Assembly: GCF_963169125.1 (NCBI RefSeq)
Contig: NC_084802.1
Location: 36,106,607-36,170,606, forward strand
Direction: 5' to 3'
From: Humulus lupulus
Lineage: Eukaryota; Streptophyta; Magnoliopsida; Rosales; Cannabaceae
Length of the DNA: 64,000 bases
Under the pieces are notes generated by a model. It was not told where the DNA came from. It saw only the letters and a program-made list of their open reading frames with translations, and ran no database searches. Below are positions 20,034-35,713 of this stretch, in pieces. Every line of letters begins with the position of its first letter. The stretch's first letter is position 1. Made by a program: the position numbers and the translations under genes.

Positions 20034-22801
20034 ATGCTAGGATATATATAGTCTTTGAGTCTTTCAATTTGAAGAGGTGCATTAACAATTCCCACTTCTC
20101 AATACCATATTTAAGATGTGCAATTATTTTGTATTTATAATGCTAAAAAATTTCAATATTAATTGTAAACCACATTGGCATAGCAAAAATTAGGGTTTGT
20201 ATATTAATAAATTTTACACACCTAATTATAATTTTTGAAATTAGGGTTTAGATAGTTGGTTATTGTCTTTGAATATGAAGAGGTGCATTTAATATTTAAC
20301 GTATATTCAATATTTAATTGTTCAAACTAACTATTAGTGTAGGCCATAATTATGCAAATGAATTAAATTTTCCAATTATCAATACCATATTTATAATATT
20401 TGTAAAAAAAACGCAATAATTAACCCTATATTGTTGTAGACGAAATTAATAATAAAAAATATATTTTTATATAATAATTAATTATTTGCCAAATGCTAGG
20501 ATATATATAGTCTTTGAGTCTTTCAATTTGAAGAGGTGCATTAACAATTCCCACTTCTCAATACCATATTTAAGATGTGCAATTATTTTGTATTTTTAAT
20601 GCTAAAAAATTTCAATATTAATTGTAAACCACAATTGGCAAAGCCGAAATTAGGGTTTGATATTAATAAATTTTATACTTCTAATTATAATTTTTGAAAT
20701 TAGGGTTTAGATAGTTGGTTATTGTCTTTGAATATGAAGAGGTGCATTTAATATTTAACATATATTCAATATTTAATTGTTCAAGCTAACTATCAGTGTA
20801 GGCCCTAATTTTGCAAATGAATTAAATTTTCAAATTCTCAATACCAAAGTTATAATATTTGAAAAAAAAAACACAATAATTAACCCTATATTTTTGTAGC
20901 CGAAATTAATGATAAAAAATATAATTTTATATAATAATTAATTATTTACCAAATGCTAGGATATATATATAGTCTTTGAGTCTTTCAATTTGAAGATGTG
21001 CATTAACAATTCCCATTTCTCAATACCATATTAAAGATGTGCAATTATTTTGTATTTTTAATGCTAAAAAATTTCAATATTAATTGTAAACCACAATTGG
21101 CATAGCCGAAATTAGGGGTTTTAATATTAATAAATTTTACACATCTAATTATAATTTTTGAACTTAGGGTTTAGATAGTTGGTTATTGTCTTTGAATATG
21201 AAGAGGTGTATTTAATATTTAACATATATTCAATATTTAATTGTTCAAACTAACTATTAGTGTAGGCCCTAATTATGCAAATGAATTAAATTTTCCAATT
21301 CTCAATACCATATTTATAATATTTGAAAAAAAAACACAATAATTAACCCTATATTGTTGTAGCCGAAATTAATAATAAAAAATATATTTTTATATAATAA
21401 TTAATTATTTGCTAAATGCTAGGACATATATAGTCTTTGAGTCTTTCAATTTGAAGAGGTGCATTAACAATTCCCACTTCTCAATACCATATTTAAGATG
21501 TGCAATTATTTTGTATTTTTAATGCTAAAAAATTTCAATATTAATTGTAAACCACATTGGCATAGCAAAAATTAGGGTTTGTATATTAATAAATTTTACA
21601 CACCTAATTATAATTTTTGAAATTAGGGTTTAGATAGTTGGTTATTGTCTTTGAATATGAAGAGGTGCATTTAATATTTAACGTATATTCAATATTTAAT
21701 TGTTCAAACTAACTATTAGTGTAGGCCATAATTATGCAAACGAATTAAATTTTCCAATTATCAATACCATATTTATAATATTTGAAAAAAAAACACAATA
21801 ATTAACCCTATATTGTTGTAGACGAAATTAATAATAAAAAATATATTTTTATATAATATTTAATTATTTGCCAAATGCTAGGATATATATAGTCTTTGAG
21901 TCTTTCAATTTGAAGAGGTGCATTAACAATTCCCACTTCTCAATACCATATTTAAGATGTGCAATTATTTTGTATTTTTAATGCTAATAAATTTCAATAT
22001 TAATTGTAAACCACATTGGCATAGCCAAAATTAGGCTTTGTATATTAATAAATTTTACACATCTAATTATAATTTTTGAAATTACGGTTTAGATAGTTGG
22101 ACATTGTCTTTGAATATGAAGAGGTGCATTTAATATTTAACGTATATTCAATATTTAATTATTCAAACTAACTATTAGTGTAGGCCATAATTATGCAAAT
22201 GAATTAAATTTCCCAATTCTCAATACCATATTTATAATATTTGAAAAAAAAACACAATAATTAACCCTATATTGTAGTAGCCGAAATTAATAATAAAAAA
22301 TATATTTTTATAAAATAATTAATTATTTACCAAATACAAGGATATATATATAGTATTTGAGTCTTTCAATTTGAAGATGTGCATTAACAATTCCCACTTC
22401 TCAATAACATATTTAAGATATGCAATTATTTTGTATTTTTAATGCTAAAAAATTTCAATATTAATTGTAAACCACAATTGGCATAGCCGAAATTAGGGTT
22501 TTTAATATTAATAAATTTTACACATCTAATTATAATTTTAGAAATTAGGGTTTAGATAGTCGGTTATTGTCTTTGAATATGAAGAGGTGCATTTAATATT
22601 TAACATATATTCAATATTTAATTGTTCAAACTAACTATTAGTGTAGGCCCTAATTATGCAAATGAATTAAATTTTCCAATTCTCAATACCATATTTATAA
22701 TATTTGAAAAAAAAAACACAATAATTAACCCTATATTGTAGTAGCCGAAATTAATTATAAAAAATATATTTTTATATAATAATTAATTATTTGCTAAATG
22801 C

Positions 22802-23261
22802 TAGGATATATATAGTCTTTGAGTCTTTTAATTTGAAGAGGTGCATTAACAATTCCCACTTCTCAATACCATATTTAAGATGTGCAATTATTTTGTATTT
22901 TTAATGCTAAAAAATTTCAATATTAATTATAAACCACAATTGGCAAAGCCGAAATTAGGGTTTGTATATTAATAAATTTTATACTTCTAATTATAATTTT
23001 TGAAATTAGGGTTTAGATAGTTGGTTATTGTCTTTGAATATGAAGCGGTGCATTTAATATTTAACATATACTCAATATTTAATTGTTCAAGCTAACTATT
23101 AGTGTAGGCCCTAATTATGCAAATGAATTAAATTTTCCAATTATCTATACCATATTTATAATATTTGTAAAAAAAACGCAATAATTAACCCTATATTGTT
23201 GTAGACGAAATTAATAATAAAAAATATATTTTTATATAATAATTAATTATTTACCAAATGC
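22802..23261. repeat. Class A monomer (representative)
   Basis: Diagnostics: GAGTCTTTTAATTTG, TTAATTATAAACCAC, TATACTTCTAATT, GAAGCGGTGC and (mostly) ATATACTCAAT. Nine copies start at 22802, 26952, 29719, 32952, 38027, 43102, 45869, 48175 and 61080. It usually follows class E and precedes class B. Confidence 0.85.
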
Positions 23262-24639
23262 TAGGATATATATATAGTCTTTGAGTCTTTCAATTTGAAG
23301 ATGTGCATTAACAATTCCCATTTCTCAATACCATATTAAAGATGTGCAATTATTTTGTATTTTTAATGCTAAAAAATTTCAATATTAATTGTAAACCACA
23401 ATTGGCATAGCCGAAATTAGGGGTTTTAATATTAATAAATTTTACACATCTAATTATAATTTTTGAACTTAGGGTTTAGATAGTTGGTTATTGTCTTTGA
23501 ATATGAAGAGGTGTATTTAATATTTAACATATATTCAATATTTAATTGTTCAAACTAACTATTAGTGTAGGCCCTAATTATGCAAATGAATTAAATTTTC
23601 CAATTCTCAATACCATATTTATAATATATGAAAAAAAAACACAATAATTAACCCTATATTGTTGTAGCCGAAATTAATAATAAAAAATATATTTTTATAT
23701 AATAATTAATTATTTGCTAAATGCTAGGACATATATAGTCTTTGAGTCTTTCAATTTGAAGAGGTGCATTAACAATTCCCACTTCTCAATACCATATTTA
23801 AGATGTGCAATTATTTTGTATTTTTAATGCTAAAAAATTTCAATATTAATTGTAAACCACATTGGCATAGCAAAAATTAGGGTTTGTATATTAATAAATT
23901 TTACACACCTAATTATAATTTTTGAAAATAGGGTTTAGATAGTTGGTTATTGTCTTTGAATATGAAGATGTGCATTTAATATTTAACGTATATTCAATAT
24001 TTAATTGTTCAAACTAACTATTAGTGTAGGCCATAATTATGCAAACGAATTAAATTTTCCAATTATCAATACCATATTTATAATATTTGAAAAAAAAACA
24101 CAATAATTAACCCTATATTGTTGTAGACGAAATTAATAATAAAAAATATATTTTTATATAATAATTAATTATTTGCCAAATGCGAGGATATATATAGTCT
24201 TTGAGTCTTTCAATTTGAAGAGGTGCATTAACAATTCCCACTTCTCAATACCATATTTAAGATGTGCAATTATTTTGTATTTTTAATGCTAATAAATTTC
24301 AATATTAATTGTAAACCACATTGGCATAGCCAAAATTAGGCTTTGTATATTAATAAATTTTACACATCTAATTATAATTTTTGAAATTACGGTTTAGATA
24401 GTTGGACATTGTCTTTGAATATGAAGAGGTGCATTTAATATTTAACGTATATTCAATATTTAATTATTCAAACTAACTATTAGTGTAGGCCATAATTATG
24501 CAAATGAATTAAATTTCCCAATTCTCAATACCATATTTATAATATTTGAAAAAAAAAACACAATAATTAACCCTATATTGTAGTAGCCGAAATTAATAAT
24601 AAAAAATATATTTTTATAAAATAATTAATTATTTGCCAA

Positions 24640-27600
24640 ATGCTAGGATATATATAGTCTTTGAGTCTTTCAATTTGAAGAGGTGCATTAACAATTCCCA
24701 CTTCTCAATACCATATTTAAGATGTGCAATTATTTTGTATTTTTAATGCTAAAAAATTTCAATATTAATTGTAAACCACAATTGGCAAAGCCGAAATTAG
24801 GGTTTGTATATTAATAAATTTTATACTTCTAATTATAATTTTTGAAATTAGGGTTTAGATAGTTGGTTATTGTCTTTGAATATGAAGAGGTGTATTTAAT
24901 ATTTAACATATATTCAATATTTAATTGTTCAAGCTAACTATTAGTGTAGGCCCTAATTATGCAAATGAATTAAATTTTCCAATTCTCAATACCATAATTA
25001 TAATATTTGAAAAGAAAAACACAATAATTAACCCTATATTTTTGTAGCCGAAATTAATGATAAAAAATATATATTTATATAATAATTAATTATTTTCCAA
25101 ATGCTAGGATATATATAGTCTTTGAGTCTTTCAATTTGAAGAGGTGCATTAACAATTCCCACTTCTCAATACCATATTTAAGATGTGCAATTATTTTGTA
25201 TTTATAATGCTAAAAAATTTCAATATTAATTGTAAACCACATTGGCATAGCAAAAATTAGGGTTTGTATATTAATAAATTTTACACACCTAATTATAATT
25301 TTTGAAATTAGGGTTTAGATAGTTGGTTATTATCTTTGAATATGAAGAGGTGTATTTAATATTTAACGTATATTCAATATTTAATTGTTCAAACTAACTA
25401 TTAGTGTAGGCCATAATTATGCAAATGAATTAAATTTTCCAATTATCAATACCATATTTATAATATTTGTAAAAAAACGCAATAATTAACCCTATATTGT
25501 TGTAGACGAAATTAATAATAAAAAATATATTTTTATATAATAATTAATTATTTGCCAAATGCTAGGATATATATAGTCTTTGAGTCTTTCAATTTGAAGA
25601 GGTGCATTAACAATTCCCACTTCTCAATACCATATTTAAGATGTGCAATTATTTTGTATTTTTAATGCTAAAAAATTTAAATATTAATTGTAAACCACAA
25701 TTGGCAAAGCCGAAATTAGGGTTTGATATTAATAAATTTTATACTTCTAATTATAATTTTTGAAATTAGGGTTTAGATAGTTGGTTATTGTCTTTGAATA
25801 TGAAGAGGTGCATTTAATATTTAACATATATTCAATATTTAATTGTTCAAGCTAACTATCAGTGTAGGCCCTAATTATGCAAATGAATTAAATTTTCAAA
25901 TTCTCAATACCAAAGTTATAATATTTGAAAAAAAAAACACAATAATTAACCCTATATTTTTGTAGCCGAAATTAATGATAAAAAATATAATTTTATATAA
26001 TAATTAATTATTTACCAAATGCTAGGATATATATATATAGTCTTTGAGTCTTTCAATTTGAAGATGTGCATTAACAATTCCCATTTCTCAATACCATATT
26101 AAAGATGTGCAATTATTTTGTATTTTTAATGCTAAAAAATTTCAATATTAATTGTAAACCACAATTGGCATAGCCGAAATTAGGGGTTTTAATATTAATA
26201 AATTTTACACATCTAATTATAATTTTTGAAATTAGGGTTTAGATAGTTGGTTATTGTCTTTGAATATGAAGATGTGCATTTAATATTTAACGTATATTCA
26301 ATATTTAATTATTCAAACTAACTATTAGTGTAGGCCATAATTATGCAAATGAATTAAATTTCCCAATTCTCAATACCATATTTATAATATTTGAAAAAAA
26401 AACACAATAATTAACCCTATATTGTAGTAGCCGAAATTAATAATAAAAAATATATTTTAATAAAATAATTAATTATTTCCCAAATGCAAGGATATATATA
26501 TAGTCTTTGAGTCTTTCAATTTGAAGATGTGCATTAACAATTCCCACTTCTCAATAACATATTTAAGATATGCAATTATTTTGTATTTTTAATGCTAAAA
26601 AATTTCAATATTAATTGTAAACCACAATTGGCATAGCCGAAATTAGGGTTTTTAATATTAATAAATTTTACACATCTAATTATAATTTTTGAAATTAGGG
26701 TTTAGATAGTCGGTTATTGTCTTTGAATATGAAGAGGTGCATTTAATATTTAACATATATTCAATATTTAATTGTTCAAACTAACTATTAGTGTAGGCCC
26801 TAATTATGCAAATGAATTAAATTTTCCAATTCTCAATACCATATTTATAATATTTGAAAAAAAAAACACAATAATTAACCCTATATTGTAGTAGCCGAAA
26901 TTAATTATAAAAAATATATTTTTATATAATAATTAATTATTTGCTAAATGCTAGGATATATATAGTCTTTGAGTCTTTTAATTTGAAGAGGTGCATTAAC
27001 AATTCCCACTTCTCAATACCATATTTAAGATGTGCAATTATTTTGTATTTTTAATGCTAAAAAATTTCAATATTAATTATAAACCACAATTGGCAAAGCC
27101 GAAATTAGGGTTTGTATATTAATAAATTTTATACTTCTAATTATAATTTTTGAAATTAGGGTTTAGATAGTTGGTTATTGTCTTTGAATATGAAGCGGTG
27201 CATTTAATATTTAACATATACTCAATATTTAATTGTTCAAGCTAACTATTAGTGTAGGCCCTAATTATGCAAATGAATTAAATTTTCCAATTATCAATAC
27301 CATATTTATAATATTTGTAAAAAAAACGCAATAATTAACCCTATATTGTTGTAGACGAAATTAATAATAAAAAATATATTTTTATATAATAATTAATTAT
27401 TTACCAAATGCTAGGATATATATATAGTCTTTGAGTCTTTCAATTTGAAGATGTGCATTAACAATTCCCATTTCTCAATACCATATTAAAGATGTGCAAT
27501 TATTTTGTATTTTTAATGCTAAAAAATTTCAATATTAATTGTAAACCACAATTGGCATAGCCGAAATTAGGGGTTTTAATATTAATAAATTTTACACATC

Positions 27601-30600
27601 TAATTATAATTTTTGAACTTAGGGTTTAGATAGTTGGTTATTGTCTTTGAATATGAAGAGGTGGATTTAATATTTAACATATATTCAATATTTAATTGTT
27701 CAAACTAACTATTAGTGTAGGCCCTAATTATGCAAATGAATTAAATTTTCCAATTCTCAATACCATATTTATAATATATGAAAAAAAAACACAATAATTA
27801 ACCCTATATTGTTGTAGCCGAAATTAATAATAAAAAATATATTTTTATATAATAATTAATTATTTGCTAAATGCTAGGACATATATAGTCTTTGAGTCTT
27901 TCAATTTGAAGAGGTGCATTAACAATTCCCACTTCTCAATACCATATTTAAGATGTGCAATTATTTTGTATTTTTAATGCTAAAAAATTTCAATATTAAT
28001 TGTAAACCACATTGGCATAGCAAAAATTAGGGTTTGTATATTAATAAATTTTACACACCTAATTATAATTTTTGAAATTAGGGTTTAGATAGTTGGTTAT
28101 TGTCTTTGAATATGAAGAGGTGCATTTAATATTTAACGTATATTCAATATTTAATTGTTCAAACTAACTATTAGTGTAGGCCATAATTATGCAAATGAAT
28201 CTAATTTTCCAATTATCAATACCATATTTATAATATTTGTAAAAAAAACGCAATAATTAACCCTATATTGTTGTAGACGAAATTAATAATAAAAAATATA
28301 TTTTTATATAATAATTAATTATTTGCCAAATGCTAGGATATATATAGTCTTTGAGTCTTTCAATTTGAAGAGGTGCATTAACAATTCCCACTTCTCAATA
28401 CCATATTTAAGATGTGCAATTATTTTGTATTTTTAATGCTCATAAATTTCAATATTAATTGTAAACCACATTGGCATAGCCAAAATTAGGCTTTGTATAT
28501 TAATAAATTTTACACATCTAATTATAATTTTTGAAATTACGGTTTAGATAGTTGGACATTGTCTTTGAATATGAAGAGGTGCATTTAATATTTAACGTAT
28601 ATTCAATATTTAATTATTCAAACTAACTATTAGTGTAGGCCATAATTATGCAAATGAATTAAATTTCCCAATTCTCAATACCATATTTATAATATTTGAA
28701 AAAAAAAACACAATAATTAACCCTATATTGTAGTAGCCGAAATTAATAATAAAAAATATATTTTTATAAAATAATTAATTATTTACCAAATGCAAGGATA
28801 TATATATAGTCTTTGAGTCTTTCAATTTGAAGAGGTGCATTAACAATTCCCACTTCTCAATACCATATTTAAGATGTGCAATTATTTTGTATTTTTAATG
28901 CTAATAAATTTCAATATTAATTGTAAACCACATTGGCATAGCCAAAATTAGGCTTTGTATATTAATAAATTTTACACATCTAATTATAATTTTTGAAATT
29001 ACGGTTTAGATAGTTGGACATTGTCTTTGAATATGAAGAGGTGCATTTAATATTTAACGTATATTCAATATTTAATTATTCAAACTAACTATTAGTGTAG
29101 GCCATAATTATGCAAATGAATTAAATTTCCCAATTCTCAATACCATATTTATAATATTTGAAAAAAAAACACAATAATTAACCCTATATTGTAGTAGCCG
29201 AAATTAATAATAAAAAATATATTTTTATAAAATAATTAATTATTTACCAAATGCAAGGATATATATATAGTCTTTGAGTCTTTCAATTTGAAGATGTGCA
29301 TTAACAATTCCCACTTCTCAATAACATATTTAAGATATGCAATTATTTTGTATTTTTAATGCTAAAAAATTTCAATATTAATTGTAAACCACAATTGGCA
29401 TAGCCGAGATTAGGGTTTTTAATATTAATAAATTTTACACATCTAATTATAATTTTAGAAATTAGGGTTTAGATAGTCGGTTATTGTCTTTGAATATGAA
29501 GAGGTGCATTTAATATTTAACATATATTCAATATTTAATTGTTCAAACTAACTATTAGTGTAGGCCCTAATTATGCAAATGAATTAAATTTTCCAATTCT
29601 CAATACCATATTTATAATATTTGAAAAAAAAAACACAATAATTAACCCTATATTGTAGTAGCCGAAATTAATTATAAAAAATATATTTTTATATAATAAT
29701 TAATTATTTGCTAAATGCTAGGATATATATAGTCTTTGAGTCTTTTAATTTGAAGAGGTGCATTAACAATTCCCACTTCTCAATACCATATTTAAGATGT
29801 GCAATTATTTTGTATTTTTAATGCTAAAAAATTTCAATATTAATTATAAACCACAATTGGCAAAGCCGAAATTAGGGTTTGTATATTAATAAATTTTATA
29901 CTTCTAATTATAATTTTTGAAATTAGGGTTTAGATAGTTGGTTATTGTCTTTGAATATGAAGCGGTGCATTTAATATTTAACATATACTCAATATTTAAT
30001 TGTTCAAGCTAACTATTAGTGTAGGCCCTAATTATGCAAATGAATTAAATTTTCCAATTATCTATACCATATTTATAATATTTGTAAAAAAAACGCAATA
30101 ATTAACCCTATATTGTTGTAGACGAAAATAATAATAAAAAATATATTTTTATATAATAATTAATTATTTACCAAATGCTAGGATATATATATAGTCTTTG
30201 AGTCTTTCAATTTGAAGATGTGCATTAAATTTTCCCATTTCTCAATACCATATTAAAGATGTGCAATTATTTTGTATTTTTAATGCTAAAAAATTTCAAT
30301 ATTAATTGTAAACCACAATTGGCATAGCCGAAATTAGGGGTTTTAATATTAATAAATTTTACACATCTAATTATAATTTTTGAACTTAGGGTTTAGATAG
30401 TTGGTTATTGTCTTTGAATATGAAGAGGTGTATTTAATATTTAACATATATTCAATATTTAATTATTCAAACTAACTATTAGTGTAGGCCATAATTATGC
30501 AAATGAATTAAATTTCCCAATTCTCAATACCATATTTATAATATTTGAAAAAAAAAACACAATAATTAACCCTATATTGTAGTAGCCGAAATTAATAATA

Positions 30601-30638
30601 AAAAATATATTTTTATAAAATAATTAATTATTTGCCAA
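24640..30638. repeat. HOR block 2, copy 1 (13 monomers, about 6.0 kb)
   Basis: Order G F G' (B/D) E A B C D D E A (B/D). The first eleven match the next copy at an offset of 5,999 bases, becoming 6,000 after one A-tract change near 25472. The last two monomers (29719, 30179) are extra relative to the following 11-monomer copies. Confidence 0.9.
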
Positions 30639-33600
30639 ATGCTAGGATATATATAGTCTTTGAGTCTTTCAATTTGAAGAGGTGCATTAACAATTCCCAC
30701 TTCTCAATACCATATTTAAGATGTGCAATTATTTTGTATTTTTAATGCTAAAAAATTTCAATATTAATTGTAAACCACAATTGGCAAAGCCGAAATTAGG
30801 GTTTGTATATTAATAAATTTTATACTTCTAATTATAATTTTTGAAATTAGGGTTTAGATAGTTGGTTATTGTCTTTGAATATGAAGAGGTGTATTTAATA
30901 TTTAACATATATTCAATATTTAATTGTTCAAGCTAACTATTAGTGTAGGCCCTAATTATGCAAATGAATTAAATTTTCCAATTCTCAATACCATAATTAT
31001 AATATTTGAAAAGAAAAACACAATAATTAACCCTATATTTTTGTAGCCGAAATTAATGATAAAAAATATATATTTATATAATAATTAATTATTTTCCAAA
31101 TGCTAGGATATATATAGTCTTTGAGTCTTTCAATTTGAAGAGGTGCATTAACAATTCCCACTTCTCAATACCATATTTAAGATGTGCAATTATTTTGTAT
31201 TTATAATGCTAAAAAATTTCAATATTAATTGTAAACCACATTGGCATAGCAAAAATTAGGGTTTGTATATTAATAAATTTTACACACCTAATTATAATTT
31301 TTGAAATTAGGGTTTAGATAGTTGGTTATTGTCTTTGAATATGAAGAGGTGCATTTAATATTTAACGTATATTCAATATTTAATTGTTCAAACTAACTAT
31401 TAGTGTAGGCCATAATTATGCAAATGAATTAAATTTTCCAATTATCAATACCATATTTATAATATTTGTAAAAAAAACGCAATAATTAACCCTATATTGT
31501 TGTAGACGAAATTAATAATAAAAAATATATTTTTATATAATAATTAATTATTTGCCAAATGCTAGGATATATATAGTCTTTGAGTCTTTCAATTTGAAGA
31601 GGTGCATTAACAATTCCCACTTCTCAATACCATATTTAAGATGTGCAATTATTTTGTATTTTTAATGCTAAAAAATTTAAATATTAATTGTAAACCACAA
31701 TTGGCAAAGCCGAAATTAGGGTTTGATATTAATAAATTTTATACTTCTAATTATAATTTTTGAAATTAGGGTTTAGATAGTTGGTTATTGTCTTTGAATA
31801 TGAAGAGGTGCATTTAATATTTAACATATATTCAATATTTAATTGTTCAAGCTAACTATCAGTGTAGGCCCTAATTATGCAAATGAATTAAATTTTCAAA
31901 TTCTCAATACCAAAGTTATAATATTTGAAAAAAAAAACACAATAATTAACCCTATATTTTTGTAGCCGAAATTAATGATAAAAAATATAATTTTATATAA
32001 TAATTAATTATTTACCAAATGCTAGGATATATATATATAGTCTTTGAGTCTTTCAATTTGAAGATGTGCATTAACAATTCCCATTTCTCAATACCATATT
32101 AAAGATGTGCAATTATTTTGTATTTTTAATGCTAAAAAATTTCAATATTAATTGTAAACCACAATTGGCATAGCCGAAATTAGGGGTTTTAATATTAATA
32201 AATTTTACACATCTAATTATAATTTTTGAAATTAGGGTTTAGATAGTTGGTTATTGGCTTTGAATATGAAGATGTGCATTTAATATTTAACGTATATTCA
32301 ATATTTAATTATTCAAACTAACTATTAGTGTAGGCCATAATTATGCAAATGAATTAAATTTCCCAATTCTCAATACCATATTTATAATATTTGAAAAAAA
32401 AACACAATAATTAACCCTATATTGTAGTAGCCGAAATTAATAATAAAAAATATATTTTAATAAAATAATTAATTATTTCCCAAATGCAAGGATATATATA
32501 TAGTCTTTGAGTCTTTCAATTTGAAGATGTGCATTAACAATTCCCACTTCTCAATAACATATTTAAGATATGCAATTATTTTGTATTTTTAATGCTAAAA
32601 AATTTCAATATTAATTGTAAACCACAATTGGCATAGCCGAAATTAGGGTTTTTAATATTAATAAATTTTACACATCTAATTATAATTTTTGAAATTAGGG
32701 TTTAGATAGTCGGTTATTGTCTTTGAATATGAAGAGGTGCATTTAATATTTAACATATATTCAATATTTAATTGTTCAAACTAACTATTAGTGTAGGCCC
32801 TAATTATGCAAATGAATTAAATTTTCCAATTCTCAATACCATATTTATAATATTTGAAAAAAAAAACACAATAATTAACCCTATATTGTAGTAGCCGAAA
32901 TTAATTATAAAAAATATATTTTTATATAATAATTAATTATTTGCTAAATGCTAGGATATATATAGTCTTTGAGTCTTTTAATTTGAAGAGGTGCATTAAC
33001 AATTCCCACTTCTCAATACCATATTTAAGATGTGCAATTATTTTGTATTTTTAATGCTAAAAAATTTCAATATTAATTATAAACCACAATTGGCAAAGCC
33101 GAAATTAGGGTTTGTATATTAATAAATTTTATACTTCTAATTATAATTTTTGAAATTAGGGTTTAGATAGGTTGTTATTGTCTTTGAATATGAAGCGGTG
33201 CATTTAATATTTAACATATACTCAATATTTAATTGTTCAAGCTAACTATTAGTGTAGGCCCTAATTATGCAAATGAATTAAATTTTCCAATTATCAATAC
33301 CATATTTATAATATTTGTAAAAAAAACGCAATAATTAACCCTATATTGTTGTAGACGAAATTAATAATAAAAAATATATTTTTATATAATAATTAATTAT
33401 TTACCAAATGCTAGGATATATATATAGTCTTTGAGTCTTTCAATTTGAAGATGTGCATTAACAATTCCCATTTCTCAATACCATATTAAAGATGTGCAAT
33501 TATTTTGTATTTTTAATGCTAAAAAATTTCAATATTAATTGTAAACCACAATTGGCATAGCCGAAATTAGGGGTTTTAATATTAATAAATTTTACACATC

Positions 33601-35713
33601 TAATTATAATTTTTGAACTTAGGGTTTAGATAGTTGGTTATTGTCTTTGAATATGAAGAGGTGGATTTAATATTTAACATATATTCAATATTTAATTGTT
33701 CAAACTAACTATTAGTGTAGGCCCTAATTATGCAAATGAATTAAATTTTCCAATTCTCAATACCATATTTATAATATATGAAAAAAAAACACAATAATTA
33801 ACCCTATATTGTTGTAGCCGAAATTAATAATAAAAAATATATTTTTATATAATAATTAATTATTTGCTAAATGCTAGGACATATATAGTCTTTGAGTCTT
33901 TCAATTTGAAGAGGTGCATTAACAATTCCCACTTCTCAATACCATATTTAAGATGTGCAATTATTTTGTATTTTTAATGCTAAAAAATTTCAATATTAAT
34001 TGTAAACCACATTGGCATAGCAAAAATTAGGGTTTGTATATTAATAAATTTTACACACCTAATTATAATTTTTGAAATTAGGGTTTAGATAGTTGGTTAT
34101 TGTCTTTGAATATGAAGAGGTGCATTTAATATTTAACGTATATTCAATATTTAATTGTTCAAACTAACTATTAGTGTAGGCCATAATTATGCAAATGAAT
34201 CTAATTTTCCAATTATCAATACCATATTTATAATATTTGTAAAAAAAACGCAATAATTAACCCTATATTGTTGTAGACGAAATTAATAATAAAAAATATA
34301 TTTTTATATAATAATTAATTATTTGCCAAATGCTAGGATATATATAGTCTTTGAGTCTTTCAATTTGAAGAGGTGCATTAACAATTCCCACTTCTCAATA
34401 CCATATTTAAGATGTGCAATTATTTTGTATTTTTAATGCTCATAAATTTCAATATTAATTGTAAACCACATTGGCATAGCCAAAATTAGGCTTTGTATAT
34501 TAATAAATTTTACACATCTAATTATAATTTTTGAAATTACGGTTTAGATAGTTGGACATTGTCTTTGAATATGAAGAGGTGCATTTAATATTTAACGTAT
34601 ATTCAATATTTAATTATTCAAACTAACTATTAGTGTAGGCCATAATTATGCAAATGAATTAAATTTCCCAATTCTCAATACCATATTTATAATATTTGAA
34701 AAAAAAAACACAATAATTAACCCTATATTGTAGTAGCCGAAATTAATAATAAAAAATATATTTTTATAAAATAATTAATTATTTACCAAATGCAAGGATA
34801 TATATATAGTCTTTGAGTCTTTCAATTTGAAGAGGTGCATTAACAATTCCCACTTCTCAATACCATATTTAAGATGTGCAATTATTTTGTATTTTTAATG
34901 CTAATAAATTTCAATATTAATTGTAAACCACATTGGCATAGCCAAAATTAGGCTTTGTATATTAATAAATTTTACACATCTAATTATAATTTTTGAAATT
35001 ACGGTTTAGATAGTTGGACATTGTCTTTGAATATGAAGAGGTGCATTTAATATTTAACGTATATTCAATATTTAATTATTCAAACTAACTATTAGTGTAG
35101 GCCATAATTATGCAAATGAATTAAATTTCCCAATTCTCAATACCATATTTATAATATTTGAAAAAAAAACACAATAATTAACCCTATATTGTAGTAGCCG
35201 AAATTAATAATAAAAAATATATTTTTATAAAATAATTAATTATTTACCAAATGCAAGGATATATATATAGTATTTGAGTCTTTCAATTTGAAGATGTGCA
35301 TTAACAATTCCCACTTCTCAATAACATATTTAAGATATGCAATTATTTTGTATTTTTAATGCTAAAAAATTTCAATATTAATTGTAAACCACAATTGGCA
35401 TAGCCGAAATTAGGGTTTTTAATATTAATAAATTTTACACATCTAATTATAATTTTTGAAATTAGGGTTTAGATAGTCGGTTATTGTCTTTGAATATGAA
35501 GAGGTGCATTTAATATTTAACATATATTCAATATTTAATTGTTCAAACTAACTATTAGTGTAGGCCCTAATTATGCAAATGAATTAAATTTTCCAATTAT
35601 CAATACCATATTTATAATATTTGTAAAAAAAACGCAATAATTAACCCTATATTGTTGTAGACGAAATTAATAATAAAAAATATATTTTTATATAATAATT
35701 AATTATTTGCCAA
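30639..35713. repeat. HOR block 2, copy 2 (11 monomers, 5,075 bp)
   Basis: Order G F G' (B/D) E A B C D D E. All eleven monomer starts (30643-35255) recur at +5,075. Private variants shared with copy 3 only: TTATTGGCTTTG near 32252 and GATAGGTTGTTATT near 33167. Confidence 0.92.
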
